Counted from the stretch's first letter, positions 19,575 through 27,468 are shown. The stretch is 64,000 nucleotides of DNA from CAVSWT01 sp963775245 (GCA_963775245.1 CAVZID010000021.1:133165-197164); one strand, 5' to 3'. Numbers and translations are program-made. The notes: generated from the sequence alone by a model not told the origin.

Positions 19575-19850
19575 CTACACAACTTCTATCTTTATTTTTC
19601 TTCCCAAGGTTGTTGCATAACGCCTAAGGGTTGATAATCTTATATCTTCCGAATGATTTTCTATTCTTGAAATTACAGATTTTTTTGTTTTCAATTTTTT
19701 TGCTAATTCATCTTGAGTAAGTCCGGATTCCTCTCGTAACTGTTTAAGCAATACCCCAATCTTAAAATTTTGATATCCTATTTCATAATTTTCTGCAAAT
19801 TCCGGATCTTCCTTTTTTCTTTTTTCTACATATTTTTTCAAATCACTCAT
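19575..19850 (-). CDS. higA: HTH (XRE) antitoxin of a HigB/HigA-type pair
   Basis: About 91 residues from the ATG at 19850 (MSDLKKYVEK). A Cro/C1-type helix-turn-helix covers LLKQLREESGLTQDELAKKLKTKKSVISRIEN. This is the common fused-order arrangement in which a RelE/HigB-like toxin gene is followed by an XRE antitoxin that neutralises it and represses the operon. The toxin stop TGA ends one base before this ATG. An earlier in-frame ATG at 19868 would overlap the toxin and is less likely. Confidence 0.85.
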   Translation of the reverse strand: MSDLKKYVEKRKKEDPEFAENYEIGYQNFKIGVLLKQLREESGLTQDELAKKLKTKKSVISRIENHSEDIRLSTLRRYATTLGRKIKIEVV

Positions 19851-19851
19851 T

Positions 19852-20199
19852 TCATTTCTTCCTTTCAAAATATTTTTTTCTTCTTTCTTCAGCTATTCTA
19901 ATTTCACTTTCAGGTGTCTTTTGTGATTTTTTTATAAATCCATTTGTGACTATAAAATTGCCGGCTTTTTCAAAAAATCCCAGTAACCTAAATATGTCCC
20001 CCGAAAATATTATTCTTATTTCCCAAATATCATCCGTTCCTTTTAACTTCTTGAAATATTGTTTTGGAACTATAGAAGTATCTTCAAATAAATTCAAAAC
20101 CCAAGTAATCTTTTTCGTTTGCTTTCCGGTCAGTGAATTTAAAAATTCTATAACAGGAAATTTCCCGGATTCAGATTCATAAAAATTTACTTCTCGCAT
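19852..20199 (-). CDS. higB: RelE/HigB-like toxin (phage-derived Gp49-like family)
   Basis: 115 residues. The family text is clear: VIEFLNSLTGKQTKKITWVL, YFKKLKGTDDIWEIRI and IFRLLGFFEKAGNFIVTNGFIKKSQKTP (shown in parts). Members are ribosome-dependent mRNA interferases. It precedes its antitoxin with a near-overlap, the toxin-first order characteristic of higBA. The operon is transcribed toward glyS. Its region carries inverted repeats and looks accessory. Confidence 0.85.
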   Translation of the reverse strand: MREVNFYESESGKFPVIEFLNSLTGKQTKKITWVLNLFEDTSIVPKQYFKKLKGTDDIWEIRIIFSGDIFRLLGFFEKAGNFIVTNGFIKKSQKTPESEIRIAEERRKKYFERKK

Positions 20200-20523
20200 A
20201 TATTAAGTTAGCGTAAATGCTAACCTTGTTCAATAGGAAAATATAAATAAATATTTACCACATAATAATATTGCAAATAAATATTGCAAAAAATCTGCGT
20301 CCCAGAATTACAATGTCGTTTAAATAACAAAATCATTAATTTCTAAAATGTAGAAAAAGAAAATAGAGGTCATTTGAACTGCATTTAAGTATCGCTTGCC
20401 TAACTGGAAGGTAAAATTATTGCATCTTCTGAAACTCTTCAATCAATAATATTTTTATCTTCAAATGACCTTCTTTCAAACTGACATATTTTTTAATGCA
20501 TATAAAAACGTTGTACTTCGCCA
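20200..20523. other. Gene-free stretch holding a copy of the DUF2520 gene 3' end
   Basis: No gene is supported here. Bases 20402-20485 resemble the 3' end of the DUF2520 gene at 22562-22655. Bases 20200-20400 are plain AT-rich sequence containing the likely promoter region of the toxin operon. Confidence 0.6.
20402..20485 (-). repeat. Degenerate duplicate of the DUF2520 gene 3' end
   Basis: The block 20439-20483 matches 22607-22651 at 41 of 45 bases, in the same orientation. On the minus strand it encodes KEGHLKIKILLIEEFQKMQ-stop, against NEGHLKIKKLLIDELKKLVNKQ-stop in the gene. ACTGG-like sequence beyond the stop also matches loosely. It therefore forms a direct repeat bracketing the sigma-factor and HNH genes. 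Confidence 0.75.
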
Positions 20524-20793
20524 TTATTTTTTCATTTTAAAAAATTGAATAATTTTTCTTACCGCTGAAGTAATTCTTTTTATGTCCTTAGTAATGGAAT
20601 CTTTTTCAAATTGACTTGTTAGATTGTTAATTCTTTTTATGTCTTTTTTTATGGAATCTTTTTCGAATTGGCTTACTTTACTTTTCAATTCGACAATTAA
20701 ATTTGACACCTGGAAATTGATTTTTTCCGTCTGAGAAGAATTTTTCCATACATCTTTTATTTCATTCCATAAGTCATTTATTTCATCTTCCAT
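20524..20793 (-). CDS. Small coiled-coil protein following an ECF sigma factor
   Basis: 89 residues, highly charged and helical. The motif QFEKDSI-x-KDIKRI occurs twice in tandem (about residues 47-60 and 66-79), reflecting a DNA-level repeat. Opening text EINDLWNEIKDVWKNSSQTEKI resembles the cytoplasmic head of Bacteroidota anti-sigma-like proteins that follow ECF sigma genes, but the transmembrane segment usual in those is missing. It starts 12 bases after the sigma gene, so it is co-transcribed. An anti-sigma role is inference only. Confidence 0.6.
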   Translation of the reverse strand: MEDEINDLWNEIKDVWKNSSQTEKINFQVSNLIVELKSKVSQFEKDSIKKDIKRINNLTSQFEKDSITKDIKRITSAVRKIIQFFKMKK

Positions 20794-20805
20794 AATTTTA
20801 TTTCC

Positions 20806-21315
20806 TCAATATTTTAATTTTTGTGTTATGCATTCTGATAACACATCCCTAATTCTTTTCATTTTAACTGCTATATGATTCTCCCTCAATCCAGTAATCA
20901 ATGCTATTTCTTTATATGGCAATTCGTCCAAATAAAGTATAATAATAGCCTTATCTTTTTCATTCAATGAAGAAATACAATCTTTAAGAGCTTCAAATTT
21001 TTCTTGCTGATTTTTATCAACAGTTATTTCCGGGAGTATAAAATGAATGGATTCTAATCGCACTGTATTGCTGCTGCTTTTCTCGAACTTCATTTTTGAA
21101 CTATAGCAAACATTTAGTGCAATTTTATATATCCATGTACTTATTTTGGATTTGCCTTTAAAAGTAGACAGTGATTTCCATATTTGGATTACCACTTCTT
21201 GAAATAGGTCTTGAGGTTCTATTGGAGAAACAGCATAGATCTTACATATTCTGTATATTCTATCCTTATTTTCGTCAAGTAACTTTATAAATTGCAGCTC
21301 TGTTTGATTTTGCAT
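20806..21315 (-). CDS. RNA polymerase ECF sigma-70 factor
   Basis: 169 residues. Sigma region 2 is visible in RIYRICKIYAVSPIEPQDLFQEVVIQIWKSL with FKGKSKISTWIYKIALNVC, and region 4 in LNEKDKAIIILYLDELPYKEIALITGLRENHIAVKMKRIR. Standard ECF length and spacing. It would direct RNA polymerase to a small regulon after release from an anti-sigma partner. It sits in the accessory islet between repeats, followed by a small coiled-coil gene. Its target promoters are unknown. Confidence 0.9.
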   Translation of the reverse strand: MQNQTELQFIKLLDENKDRIYRICKIYAVSPIEPQDLFQEVVIQIWKSLSTFKGKSKISTWIYKIALNVCYSSKMKFEKSSSNTVRLESIHFILPEITVDKNQQEKFEALKDCISSLNEKDKAIIILYLDELPYKEIALITGLRENHIAVKMKRIRDVLSECITQKLKY

Positions 21316-21536
21316 GTTAAAAATTGTTATCTCTTATTTCTAATACATTAGTAACAAGAATTTCAGAAATATTACAAGATATTTAATTTTTTTAGAAATA
21401 CATAAATAGCTATAAAATTATTAATTCAATTTTTATAGAGCTTATAACAATTAATTATACCGCAAAACAAATTAGTTAAAAGGACATAGATGCCCAGGCT
21501 GCCTCACTTTTTATTATAAACCTTATTTTAAAAAAC

Positions 21537-21610
21537 GGGTGCAATACCAATAGATATGTGTTGGAGGTACTCACATGAAGTGGTATTATATCTATCAGTT
21601 TATTGCACCC
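21537..21610. repeat. 74-base nested palindrome, possible structured RNA or recombination site
   Basis: Outer arms GGGTGCAA (21537-21544) and TTGCACCC (21603-21610); middle arms TAGATA (21551-21556) and TATCTA (21589-21594); inner arms TGTG (21557-21560) and CACA (21572-21575). The loops are asymmetric, which is unlike a simple terminator. Identity unknown. Confidence 0.6.
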
Positions 21611-21672
21611 AAAAATATTTTTAATAATTATCTTTAGTTATGTAGAAAGAACTTTAAAAGATGAAATTTTTT

Positions 21673-21691
21673 ACAGATGTCATCTTTCAGT
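21673..21691 (+). repeat. Right arm of a 19-base inverted repeat
   Basis: ACAGATGTCATCTTTCAGT is the exact reverse complement of 19445-19463, 2.2 kb away. It contains an internal near-palindrome (GATGTCATC). Confidence 0.75.
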
Positions 21692-21740
21692 TTGTGCAGC
21701 TTCAGTAACTATCTTTAAATAAAGTAACTCGTAAAAAGAT

Positions 21741-22106
21741 TTATGGCTGAGTTATTTGCCAAAGATAATAGTCTTCATCTCCTTTCGATAAATTATGCTT
21801 ATTACACATTGGAAATAAATTTGACACACTGGTTTTTCCACCCTTAGAAAAAGGCACCCGGTGGTCTAAAGTCTCGTATGGATGTTTGCAACCCGGGACG
21901 GTACAGACACTACCTTTTAATATCAACACTACATTCTCCATATTTAAAGGCCAATTATGTGTATCAACATAAGCTTCATGCTGCTGCGACGGCGTAGGAA
22001 TTATATAATTATTATCTGTGTTTGGGCAGGTTGTTAAACTACCGTGATTCTCCCAGTTTACAGTATGCAATTCAGAACAAATTGGACAACTAAATGACCA
22101 TTTCAT
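21741..22106 (-). CDS. HNH endonuclease domain protein with zinc-binding N-terminus
   Basis: 121 residues. The N-terminal CPIC...C suggests a zinc knuckle (CPICSELHTVNW, then TTCPN). The C-terminal HNH module reads CTVPGCKHPYETLDHRVPFS, then GGKTSVSNLFPMCNKHNLSKGD, with the DH, N and H catalytic positions and four cysteines for structural zinc. HNH domains cleave DNA in restriction, homing and defence contexts. It lies alone in the islet between the sigma gene and the direct repeat. Partner and specificity are unknown. Confidence 0.8.
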   Translation of the reverse strand: MKWSFSCPICSELHTVNWENHGSLTTCPNTDNNYIIPTPSQQHEAYVDTHNWPLNMENVVLILKGSVCTVPGCKHPYETLDHRVPFSKGGKTSVSNLFPMCNKHNLSKGDEDYYLWQITQP

Positions 22107-22575
22107 AATCGCGCCTCCATAATAATAATCTAATTATTATTTCAGAAAAGACAGCAAATTAGAATAAGATATTAAATTGTTTAACTTTTGAATTTTAGGA
22201 CTTCCCCTCATTTAATCTTATCTGTGTAACAGAGAAATGCAAAGATTTACACAAAAATATAGTAATTAGATTTAATGTACAAGAGTATTTTGGTAGTATC
22301 TTAATTTACTGAAACTAGGCCAGAGGATTTTCAGGTGGTAAAATTTTATTTAGCATAAATTAATAATTATTTAATAGATGAAATGTATGATGAACTTGGT
22401 TAAATCTTCAAATACTTTATAAGTTATTTTACATCCCCATCTGGACACTGAAACTATTCACGAATAAATTATCCCTCGACTCTGTTCGGTGCGACAATTT
22501 AAACACATTTGTCACGGTGTGCAGAGTCGAACCGTGACTCAGATAAGCGAATTAGGACACTACTGGTAATTTTAC
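22107..22575. other. Gene-free stretch between HNH gene and DUF2520 gene
   Basis: AT-rich, without a supported gene. Bases 22477-22538 hold two overlapping palindromes. The direct repeat of the DUF2520 3' end begins at 22562. Confidence 0.55.
22477..22538. repeat. Two overlapping, mutually exclusive palindromes
   Basis: Palindrome A: CGACTCTG (22477-22484) pairs with CAGAGTCG (22522-22529), with further pairing inside (GACA/TGTC). Palindrome B: GTCACGGT (22511-22518) pairs with ACCGTGAC (22531-22538). The arms overlap, so only one can form at a time. Confidence 0.65.
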
Positions 22576-22655
22576 TTATTGTTTATTTACCAACTTCTTC
22601 AATTCATCAATCAATAATTTTTTTATTTTCAAATGACCTTCATTCAAACCGCTAT
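22562..22655 (-). repeat. Direct repeat copy at the intact 3' end of the DUF2520 gene
   Basis: Best matching core 22607-22651 shares 41 of 45 bases with 20439-20483 in the same orientation. It covers the last ~25 codons and the stop of the DUF2520 gene. Confidence 0.75.
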
Positions 22656-23502
22656 ATTTCTTTTCAGCAGTCTGTAAAAGAATCAAAGATTGAGAAATAT
22701 AATTAAGCAGTTGAAGGTTAATATGTTCATCAATAAAATCTTTTCGTTTTTTAAGAGAAGAAATATGCTTTATGATTGTTTGGTAATCTCCTCTATCAAC
22801 CGGGCCGGATAAAGAATTTGCAGAATTATTTTTGCTAATATTATTCAAGGTTGATTTTATAATCGGCTGTGCTATTTCAAAAAATTTTGTTTCTTCTTTA
22901 GAACTTTTCTTAAAAATATTTTCTGCGCTAAAAGTATTTCCCACTAAAAAATTTGAAGCATAAACTCCTGCCAAATGATAAAATAGCTTTTTCTTCAGAT
23001 TTAATTTTAAATGGATGGAGATTTAAATCTCTGCTTACCTCAAATAAATATTTCTCTGCTGTTTTATTTTCTGTTTCAATTGCAGCATAACAATTTTTAA
23101 TTGGTACAATTTTCTTTGATGGGAATGTCTGCATAATATGAAATGAAGCTGTCTTTGCTTTTTTCTTTTTAAAAATGATAATATTGAAATATCGTTAGCA
23201 CCTGATAAATGAATAAAAAGCTTTTGAGAAAAATGCAATTTCAATTTTGATATTTCATCAGCAGTAATTTTTATTTGGTTATCCGGGACTGAGAGAAAAA
23301 TAATTTCAGCACAATCAATTAAGCCAGAAATACAATTGGCGTAAGTTTTAATTTTAAATTTCTTAGAAAAGCTTTTTGAGGAAAATAAATTCTTACTAAT
23401 TATAAAGTCAATTTTATAACCGGCTTTAATCAAAGCATCCGCAATAGAATATGCTGCTTTCCCGGCTCCTATAAATGCTATCTTGCTTTTTTTAGAAAAC
23501 AA
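22576..23502 (-). pseudogene. DUF2520/Rossmann-like NADP-binding protein, two frameshifts
   Basis: The N-terminal piece (to about 23165) has a Rossmann motif IAFIGAGKAAYSIADALIKAGY and VPDNQIKITADEI. After a shift at the T6 run 23159-23164 the frame continues as KTASFHIMQTFPSKKIVP and IKNCYAAIETENKTAEKYLFEV. A second shift near 22980 leads to HLAGVYASNFLVGN and the DUF2520 C-terminal helical domain. Joined, they give one ~305-residue protein of the family related to ProC/NADP oxidoreductases, whose substrate is unknown. It directly follows the MEMO gene, which suggests one operon. Confidence 0.8.
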
Positions 23503-24325
23503 TCAATCTCCGTAAATAACAGCAGAAAGATAGCCAACCACCTGCGTGTCATCATTTGTTGTATCGCCTGAATCACTTCTATCCAGCACTTTAGACTTCA
23601 ATTTATTTCTTAATGAAGCAGCTTTCATAACAGAAACGATTGGGCCGCCGCCGCAAGCTTCGCAATTTTTTATTTGCAAATCCGATTGAAGGGTTTTAAA
23701 ATCAAAATCTGCAATTCGCTGTTCAATTATAGAATCCAGCTTGTCGGCTTCAAACTTTGGATAATAATGAGAAAGGTCCGAACTGGCAATTACAACAGTA
23801 TTTTCATCAATCACGGATGAAAGTTTGGAAGCAAGCTCGTCAATAAACATATCTCCCTGGTCACCCATAACAATTGGAACAAATTTGAATTCGCCAAGAA
23901 CTACTTGAAGAAATGGAAGCTGAACTTCAATTGCATGCTCACTTCTATGGCCGTCTAATCCGCTGTAAATCACCTTACTATCATTTACAATTTTCTCTCT
24001 TAATTCTTTATCGATTTCAACAAAGCCAAGCGGAGTTTGATATCCATCTCCTTCGTAAATACAAATACCAGGGAAATATTCGCGGTGGCTTGGAGAAATG
24101 ATTACAACCGTTTTAAATTTTTTACCTTTTAAAAGATTAAAACCGTAAGCCGCCGTTTTGCCGGAATAAATATATCCGGCATGGGGAATAATTAACCCAA
24201 AAACATTTTCGACTATTGCTTTCCGGCTGCGTAATATCCAGCATATTAGTAATCAAGGTTTTTAATTCTTTGGGTGCAGCAGGATAAAACATTCCTGCTA
24301 CAGAAGGGGTTCTAAATTTGTTCAT
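23503..24325 (-). pseudogene. amrB: MEMO1-family protein (AmmeMemoRadiSam system protein B), one frameshift
   Basis: The start MNKFRTPSVAGMFYPAAP (ATG 24325) is the MEMO opening. A shift near 24215-24230 moves the frame to VFGLIIPHAGYIYSGKTAAYGF, and the remainder is open to 23503: VVIISPSHREYFPG, IYSGLDGHRSEHAIEVQLPF, VVIASSDLSHYYP and EACGGGPI. The conserved His, Cys and Asp of the family are present. MEMO proteins are structurally related to non-haem iron dioxygenases; their bacterial role with AMMECR1 and a radical SAM protein is poorly defined. It overlaps the AMMECR1 gene by 14 bases. Confidence 0.85.
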
Positions 24326-24890
24326 AATTTTTTTCACTCTTTTCAAAATCTGAAAAAACTGTGGCGGTAAACATACTAATATTAACTTTGTCAGCCCTCC
24401 ATAAATCTGCCTTTAATCCGGCTTTCTCGCATAAAGCGGATAAAAATTCTTCGATTGTAAAATTTTGTTCAACTGCAACTTGAGGAAGAAGCAGCGAACG
24501 GTAATTTTTATATTCTAAAATTAATCCATGAGTACCAATTTCTATTTCACTATATTCTTTAATCGGAACCGGTTCTGAAAGGACTGATATTTCAATTGAG
24601 ATATCATCGATCTCATCTTCAGCAACCGGGAAAAATCTTGGATCATGGATAGCCGCTTGAACTGCTGCATTACAGACGGTTTCAAACACAGATGTTTTTG
24701 AAATTATATAGCCAATGCATCCACGCAACTGTCCAAAGATTTTTAAAGTAACAAAAGCGCCGGCATTTACTTTTAAATTTGGATATTGGGAATAATCTGG
24801 TACTAGAGGAGGTAAGTTTTCGTACAATGCTTTAATAGAATCACGGGCGGCCGTAAGCAGCGTCCCTTTATCATTTTCAGTTAGTTCCAT
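24312..24890 (-). CDS. amrA: AMMECR1-domain protein (AmmeMemoRadiSam system protein A)
   Basis: 192 residues. The AMMECR1 hallmark LRGCIGY is at about residues 54-60, followed by NAAVQAAIHDPRFFPV and ISIEISVLSEP. In many bacteria and archaea AMMECR1 and MEMO are encoded with a radical SAM protein (AmrS). Here A and B are adjacent and overlapping, followed by a DUF2520 protein, but no radical SAM gene lies in the window. Cytoplasmic; biochemical role not established. Confidence 0.9.
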   Translation of the reverse strand: MELTENDKGTLLTAARDSIKALYENLPPLVPDYSQYPNLKVNAGAFVTLKIFGQLRGCIGYIISKTSVFETVCNAAVQAAIHDPRFFPVAEDEIDDISIEISVLSEPVPIKEYSEIEIGTHGLILEYKNYRSLLLPQVAVEQNFTIEEFLSALCEKAGLKADLWRADKVNISMFTATVFSDFEKSEKNYEQI

Positions 24891-24915
24891 GTTTTTATTT
24901 TAAATTATTTTCAAT

Positions 24916-25743
24916 TCATGTCTGGATACTGCAAACTAATAGCTTAACTTTTTCAATCAACAAAAATATTAAATCATCTTTTATAAAAAACGCATCTGGA
25001 ATAAAAACCGAAGTACTTTCATCAAGCACATCTTCAAAAATAATTTTTTTTCGCTTAATATCAACTGAGTAAAACACATTTTTAAGCTGTCCATCAGTTT
25101 TTACAGAATGACAGTTAAACAGAAGTAATCCGGGTAATTCAACTGCATCCATATTTCCGGTTATTACATTTTCAATTTTAAATTGGTTTATAAATTCTGT
25201 GGCTTGAGGTGAATTTGCATTTGGATTAAACACCTCCGGGAAATTATAACCTTCATAATTTTTATTTGACGATATACTTTTTCCCTGTAACAAATTTATT
25301 TTATTTGAATCATTTCCTAATTCTTCAACTACTTCACCGTTATTTAAATCAAGTGAAAAGTATAATCTGCCTTCGAATCTTTGTTTATAAACAAATACTT
25401 TTTGTTCATGAACAAAGATAAAAGTTGTGTCATTATTTTGCCAAATTATTTTTTGGGTGGTAATATCAAAGGCAATAATTGAAGAATGCCCGGGCATGTC
25501 GGGTTTTGCAAATTTGTGAAAGATAATTATATCATCAACTATTGTTTCTATTCCAATCCAGAATTTTTCTTCAAGCTGAAGATTTACAAATATTTTTTTA
25601 CCGGAGTTAATATCTAAACAATTAAAAAAGACTTCCTTGTTTTGAGTATCTCTATCTTCAATAATAAGTTTGCCTGTTGTTGTTGGAAGCAGTCTCCATA
25701 TTTGTCTTTTATTTGTAAAGGAATATTTTTTTTTGATTTTCAT
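24916..25743 (-). CDS. Predicted cytoplasmic beta-propeller protein, DUF4905-like
   Basis: 275 residues without signal peptide. It opens YSFTNKRQIWRLLPT and has blade-like strands (SIIAFDITTQKIIWQNND, LYFSLDLNNGEVVEEL, VFYSVDIKRKKIIFEDV) that resemble PQQ-type quinoprotein repeats. I recall a Bacteroidota family DUF4905 of this length and style, but cannot confirm membership. It lies 25 bases upstream of the AMMECR1 gene on the same strand and may be the first gene of that operon. Confidence 0.6.
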   Translation of the reverse strand: MKIKKKYSFTNKRQIWRLLPTTTGKLIIEDRDTQNKEVFFNCLDINSGKKIFVNLQLEEKFWIGIETIVDDIIIFHKFAKPDMPGHSSIIAFDITTQKIIWQNNDTTFIFVHEQKVFVYKQRFEGRLYFSLDLNNGEVVEELGNDSNKINLLQGKSISSNKNYEGYNFPEVFNPNANSPQATEFINQFKIENVITGNMDAVELPGLLLFNCHSVKTDGQLKNVFYSVDIKRKKIIFEDVLDESTSVFIPDAFFIKDDLIFLLIEKVKLLVCSIQT

Positions 25744-25815
25744 TTTAATGAATTACAATGTTTCAAAAATCCGAAATGAGATATTACTCTAAATAATAAT
25801 TAAACATTCTCGATG

Positions 25816-25926
25816 TCATCCCTTCGGGATTTTTAAATAGTGGCTAAACTATTCTCTATAATAATTTCACGCTTTCAGCGTTTCCTAATGGCGAACAATT
25901 TTAACGTGACAAGCCCGAAGGGCTGA
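25816..25926. repeat. 111-bp MITE-like element, copy 2
   Basis: Terminal repeats TCATCCCTTCGGG (25816-25828) and CCCGAAGGGCTGA (25914-25926). The internal ATAATTTCACGCTTTCAGCG segment at 25861 lies 45 bases in, as in copy 1 (15425-15534). The sequence between the conserved blocks differs. Confidence 0.8.
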
Positions 25927-26019
25927 TATTATTATAGCCAAATTACGATAGCAGATTATCTTTAACCCAGAATGGCTGAAATTATATTTTTCAACTCCGA
26001 GTTATTTTAAGAACATATT

Positions 26020-27393
26020 TTATTCTATCGGTTTAAACTTCGCCGTAAAATGCCTGAGCATTGGAGCTTGATATGTTATTTCATATCCTTTTAATTTTTT
26101 CCTGTTTTTAAAAACATCAAGTATAACTTCTGAAACATAATCAATGTGACTTTGTGTATAAACTCTTCTTGGAATTGCTAATCTTACTAACTCCATAGGA
26201 GGAGGGATTAATTTTCCATTCGCATCATATTTACCAAACATAACACTGCCTATTTCAACACCTCTAATTCCGCCTTCAATATAAAGCTCGCATACTATCG
26301 ATTGTCCCGGAAATTGTTCCTGGGGAATATTAGGAAGAAATCTTTTTGCATCAATATAAATTGCATGGCCACCTGGTGGTTCAATTATCGGGACTCCAGC
26401 AGCAACAAGTTTTTCACCAAGATACTCCACACTTCTAATTCTGTAATGCAGATAATTTTCATCGACAACTTCTTCTAAACCTTGAGCAACTGCTTCCAAA
26501 TCTCTTCCGGCTAAACCGCCGTAAGTTGGAAATCCTTCCGTTACAATTAATAAGTTACGGCACTGCATTGCAAGCTCTTCATCATTCAATGCAAGAAATC
26601 CGCCGATGTTTACCAAAGCATCTTTCTTTGCACTCATAGTTGCACCATCAGCATAAGAAAACATTTCTTGAGCTATTTCTAAAATTGATTTATCCTCATA
26701 TCCTTTTTCTCTTATCTTTATGAAATATGCATTTTCAGCAAAGCGGCATGCATCAAGGAAAAATGGGATTCCATATTTCTTACATACTTCTTTTGTCTCG
26801 CGAATATTCTGCATAGAAACTGGCTGTCCCCCGCCGGAATTATTTGTAACGGTAATCATTACCAACGGAATATTCTCTTTACCTTTTTCTTTAATAAACT
26901 CTTCCAGCTTTTCAACATCCATATTGCCTTTAAAATCAGCTCTGATTTCAGGATGCTTGCCGGTTTCATTTAATAGGTCATGTGCTTCTGCTCCTGTAAA
27001 TTCAATGTTTGCGCGGGTTGTATCGAAGTGCGTGTTGTTTGGGAAATATTTCCCTTTTCCTCCCACAATAAAAAATATTATTTTTTCAGCTGCACGTCCC
27101 TGATGAGTAGGAATTATAAATTTCATCCCGGTAATTTTTTGTACTGCTTCTTCAAAACGGTAGAAACTTTTTGAACCTGCATAAGATTCATCGCCTTCCA
27201 TAATTCCAGCCCACTGCTTTGCACTCATAGCTGAAGTGCCGCTGTCTGTAAGCAAATCAATTAAAACATCATCGGCATGAATAAGAAATGGATTATACCC
27301 TGCTTTAATTAATAACTTTTCTCTCTCTTCCTTTGTTGTAAAACGGATAGGCTCAACAGATTTTATTCTGAATGGTTCGATAATGGTTTTCAT
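26020..27393 (-). CDS. tnaA: Tryptophanase (tryptophan indole-lyase)
   Basis: About 457 residues from the ATG at 27393 (MKTIIEPFRIKSVEP). A PLP-dependent beta-eliminating lyase converting tryptophan to indole, pyruvate and ammonia. Motifs: DLLTDSGTSAMS, IPTHQGRAAE, the PLP-lysine region TMSAKKDALVNIGG, EGFPTYGGLAGRD, and IPRRVYTQSH. It must be told from tyrosine phenol-lyase: the text CELYIEGGIRGVEIGS matches TnaA (VEIGS), where tyrosine phenol-lyase has an Arg (MERG). An upstream in-frame ATG at 27447 falls in the palindrome and is rejected. Single gene; no tnaC-like leader was recognised. Confidence 0.85.
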   Translation of the reverse strand: MKTIIEPFRIKSVEPIRFTTKEEREKLLIKAGYNPFLIHADDVLIDLLTDSGTSAMSAKQWAGIMEGDESYAGSKSFYRFEEAVQKITGMKFIIPTHQGRAAEKIIFFIVGGKGKYFPNNTHFDTTRANIEFTGAEAHDLLNETGKHPEIRADFKGNMDVEKLEEFIKEKGKENIPLVMITVTNNSGGGQPVSMQNIRETKEVCKKYGIPFFLDACRFAENAYFIKIREKGYEDKSILEIAQEMFSYADGATMSAKKDALVNIGGFLALNDEELAMQCRNLLIVTEGFPTYGGLAGRDLEAVAQGLEEVVDENYLHYRIRSVEYLGEKLVAAGVPIIEPPGGHAIYIDAKRFLPNIPQEQFPGQSIVCELYIEGGIRGVEIGSVMFGKYDANGKLIPPPMELVRLAIPRRVYTQSHIDYVSEVILDVFKNRKKLKGYEITYQAPMLRHFTAKFKPIE

Positions 27394-27439
27394 TTTAAAT
27401 TCCCAGGTTTTGATTATCAAATTATCAATGAAAGTTAAC

Positions 27440-27468
27440 AAACCCAATTTCTTTAAGAAATTGGGCTT
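27440..27468. repeat. 29-base palindrome, copy 2
   Basis: AAACCCAATTTCTT, T, AAGAAATTGGGCTT: identical to copy 1 except one base. Flanking ACAA/TTGT extends the symmetry. It lies 47 bases upstream of the tnaA start. Confidence 0.8.

Larger units (their letters stand above)
21316..21740. other. Gene-free stretch with structured palindromes
   Basis: It lies between the sigma-factor gene and the HNH gene. It contains the 74-base nested palindrome at 21537-21610 and one arm of the 19-base inverted repeat (21673-21691). No protein-coding frame was recognised. Confidence 0.6.

Noticed and set aside
20572..20680. Tandem repeat resembling a short CRISPR-like array
   Set aside because: Only two units, in frame within the coiled-coil gene, and no unique spacers or cas genes.
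21537..21610. Integron attC site
   Set aside because: Palindrome lacks the GTTRRRY core and no integrase or gene-cassette array is near.
22450..22560. tRNA gene (GTCGAA/TTCGA-like text)
   Set aside because: No cloverleaf: no anticodon arm or acceptor stem of seven pairs, only overlapping palindromes.
26720..27174. Long open frames antisense to tnaA
   Set aside because: Shadow frames of a well-conserved gene, with no domain or ribosome-binding site.
26020..27393. Tyrosine phenol-lyase instead of tryptophanase
   Set aside because: The residues at the substrate-discriminating region read VEIGS as in tryptophanase, not the Arg-containing MERG form.
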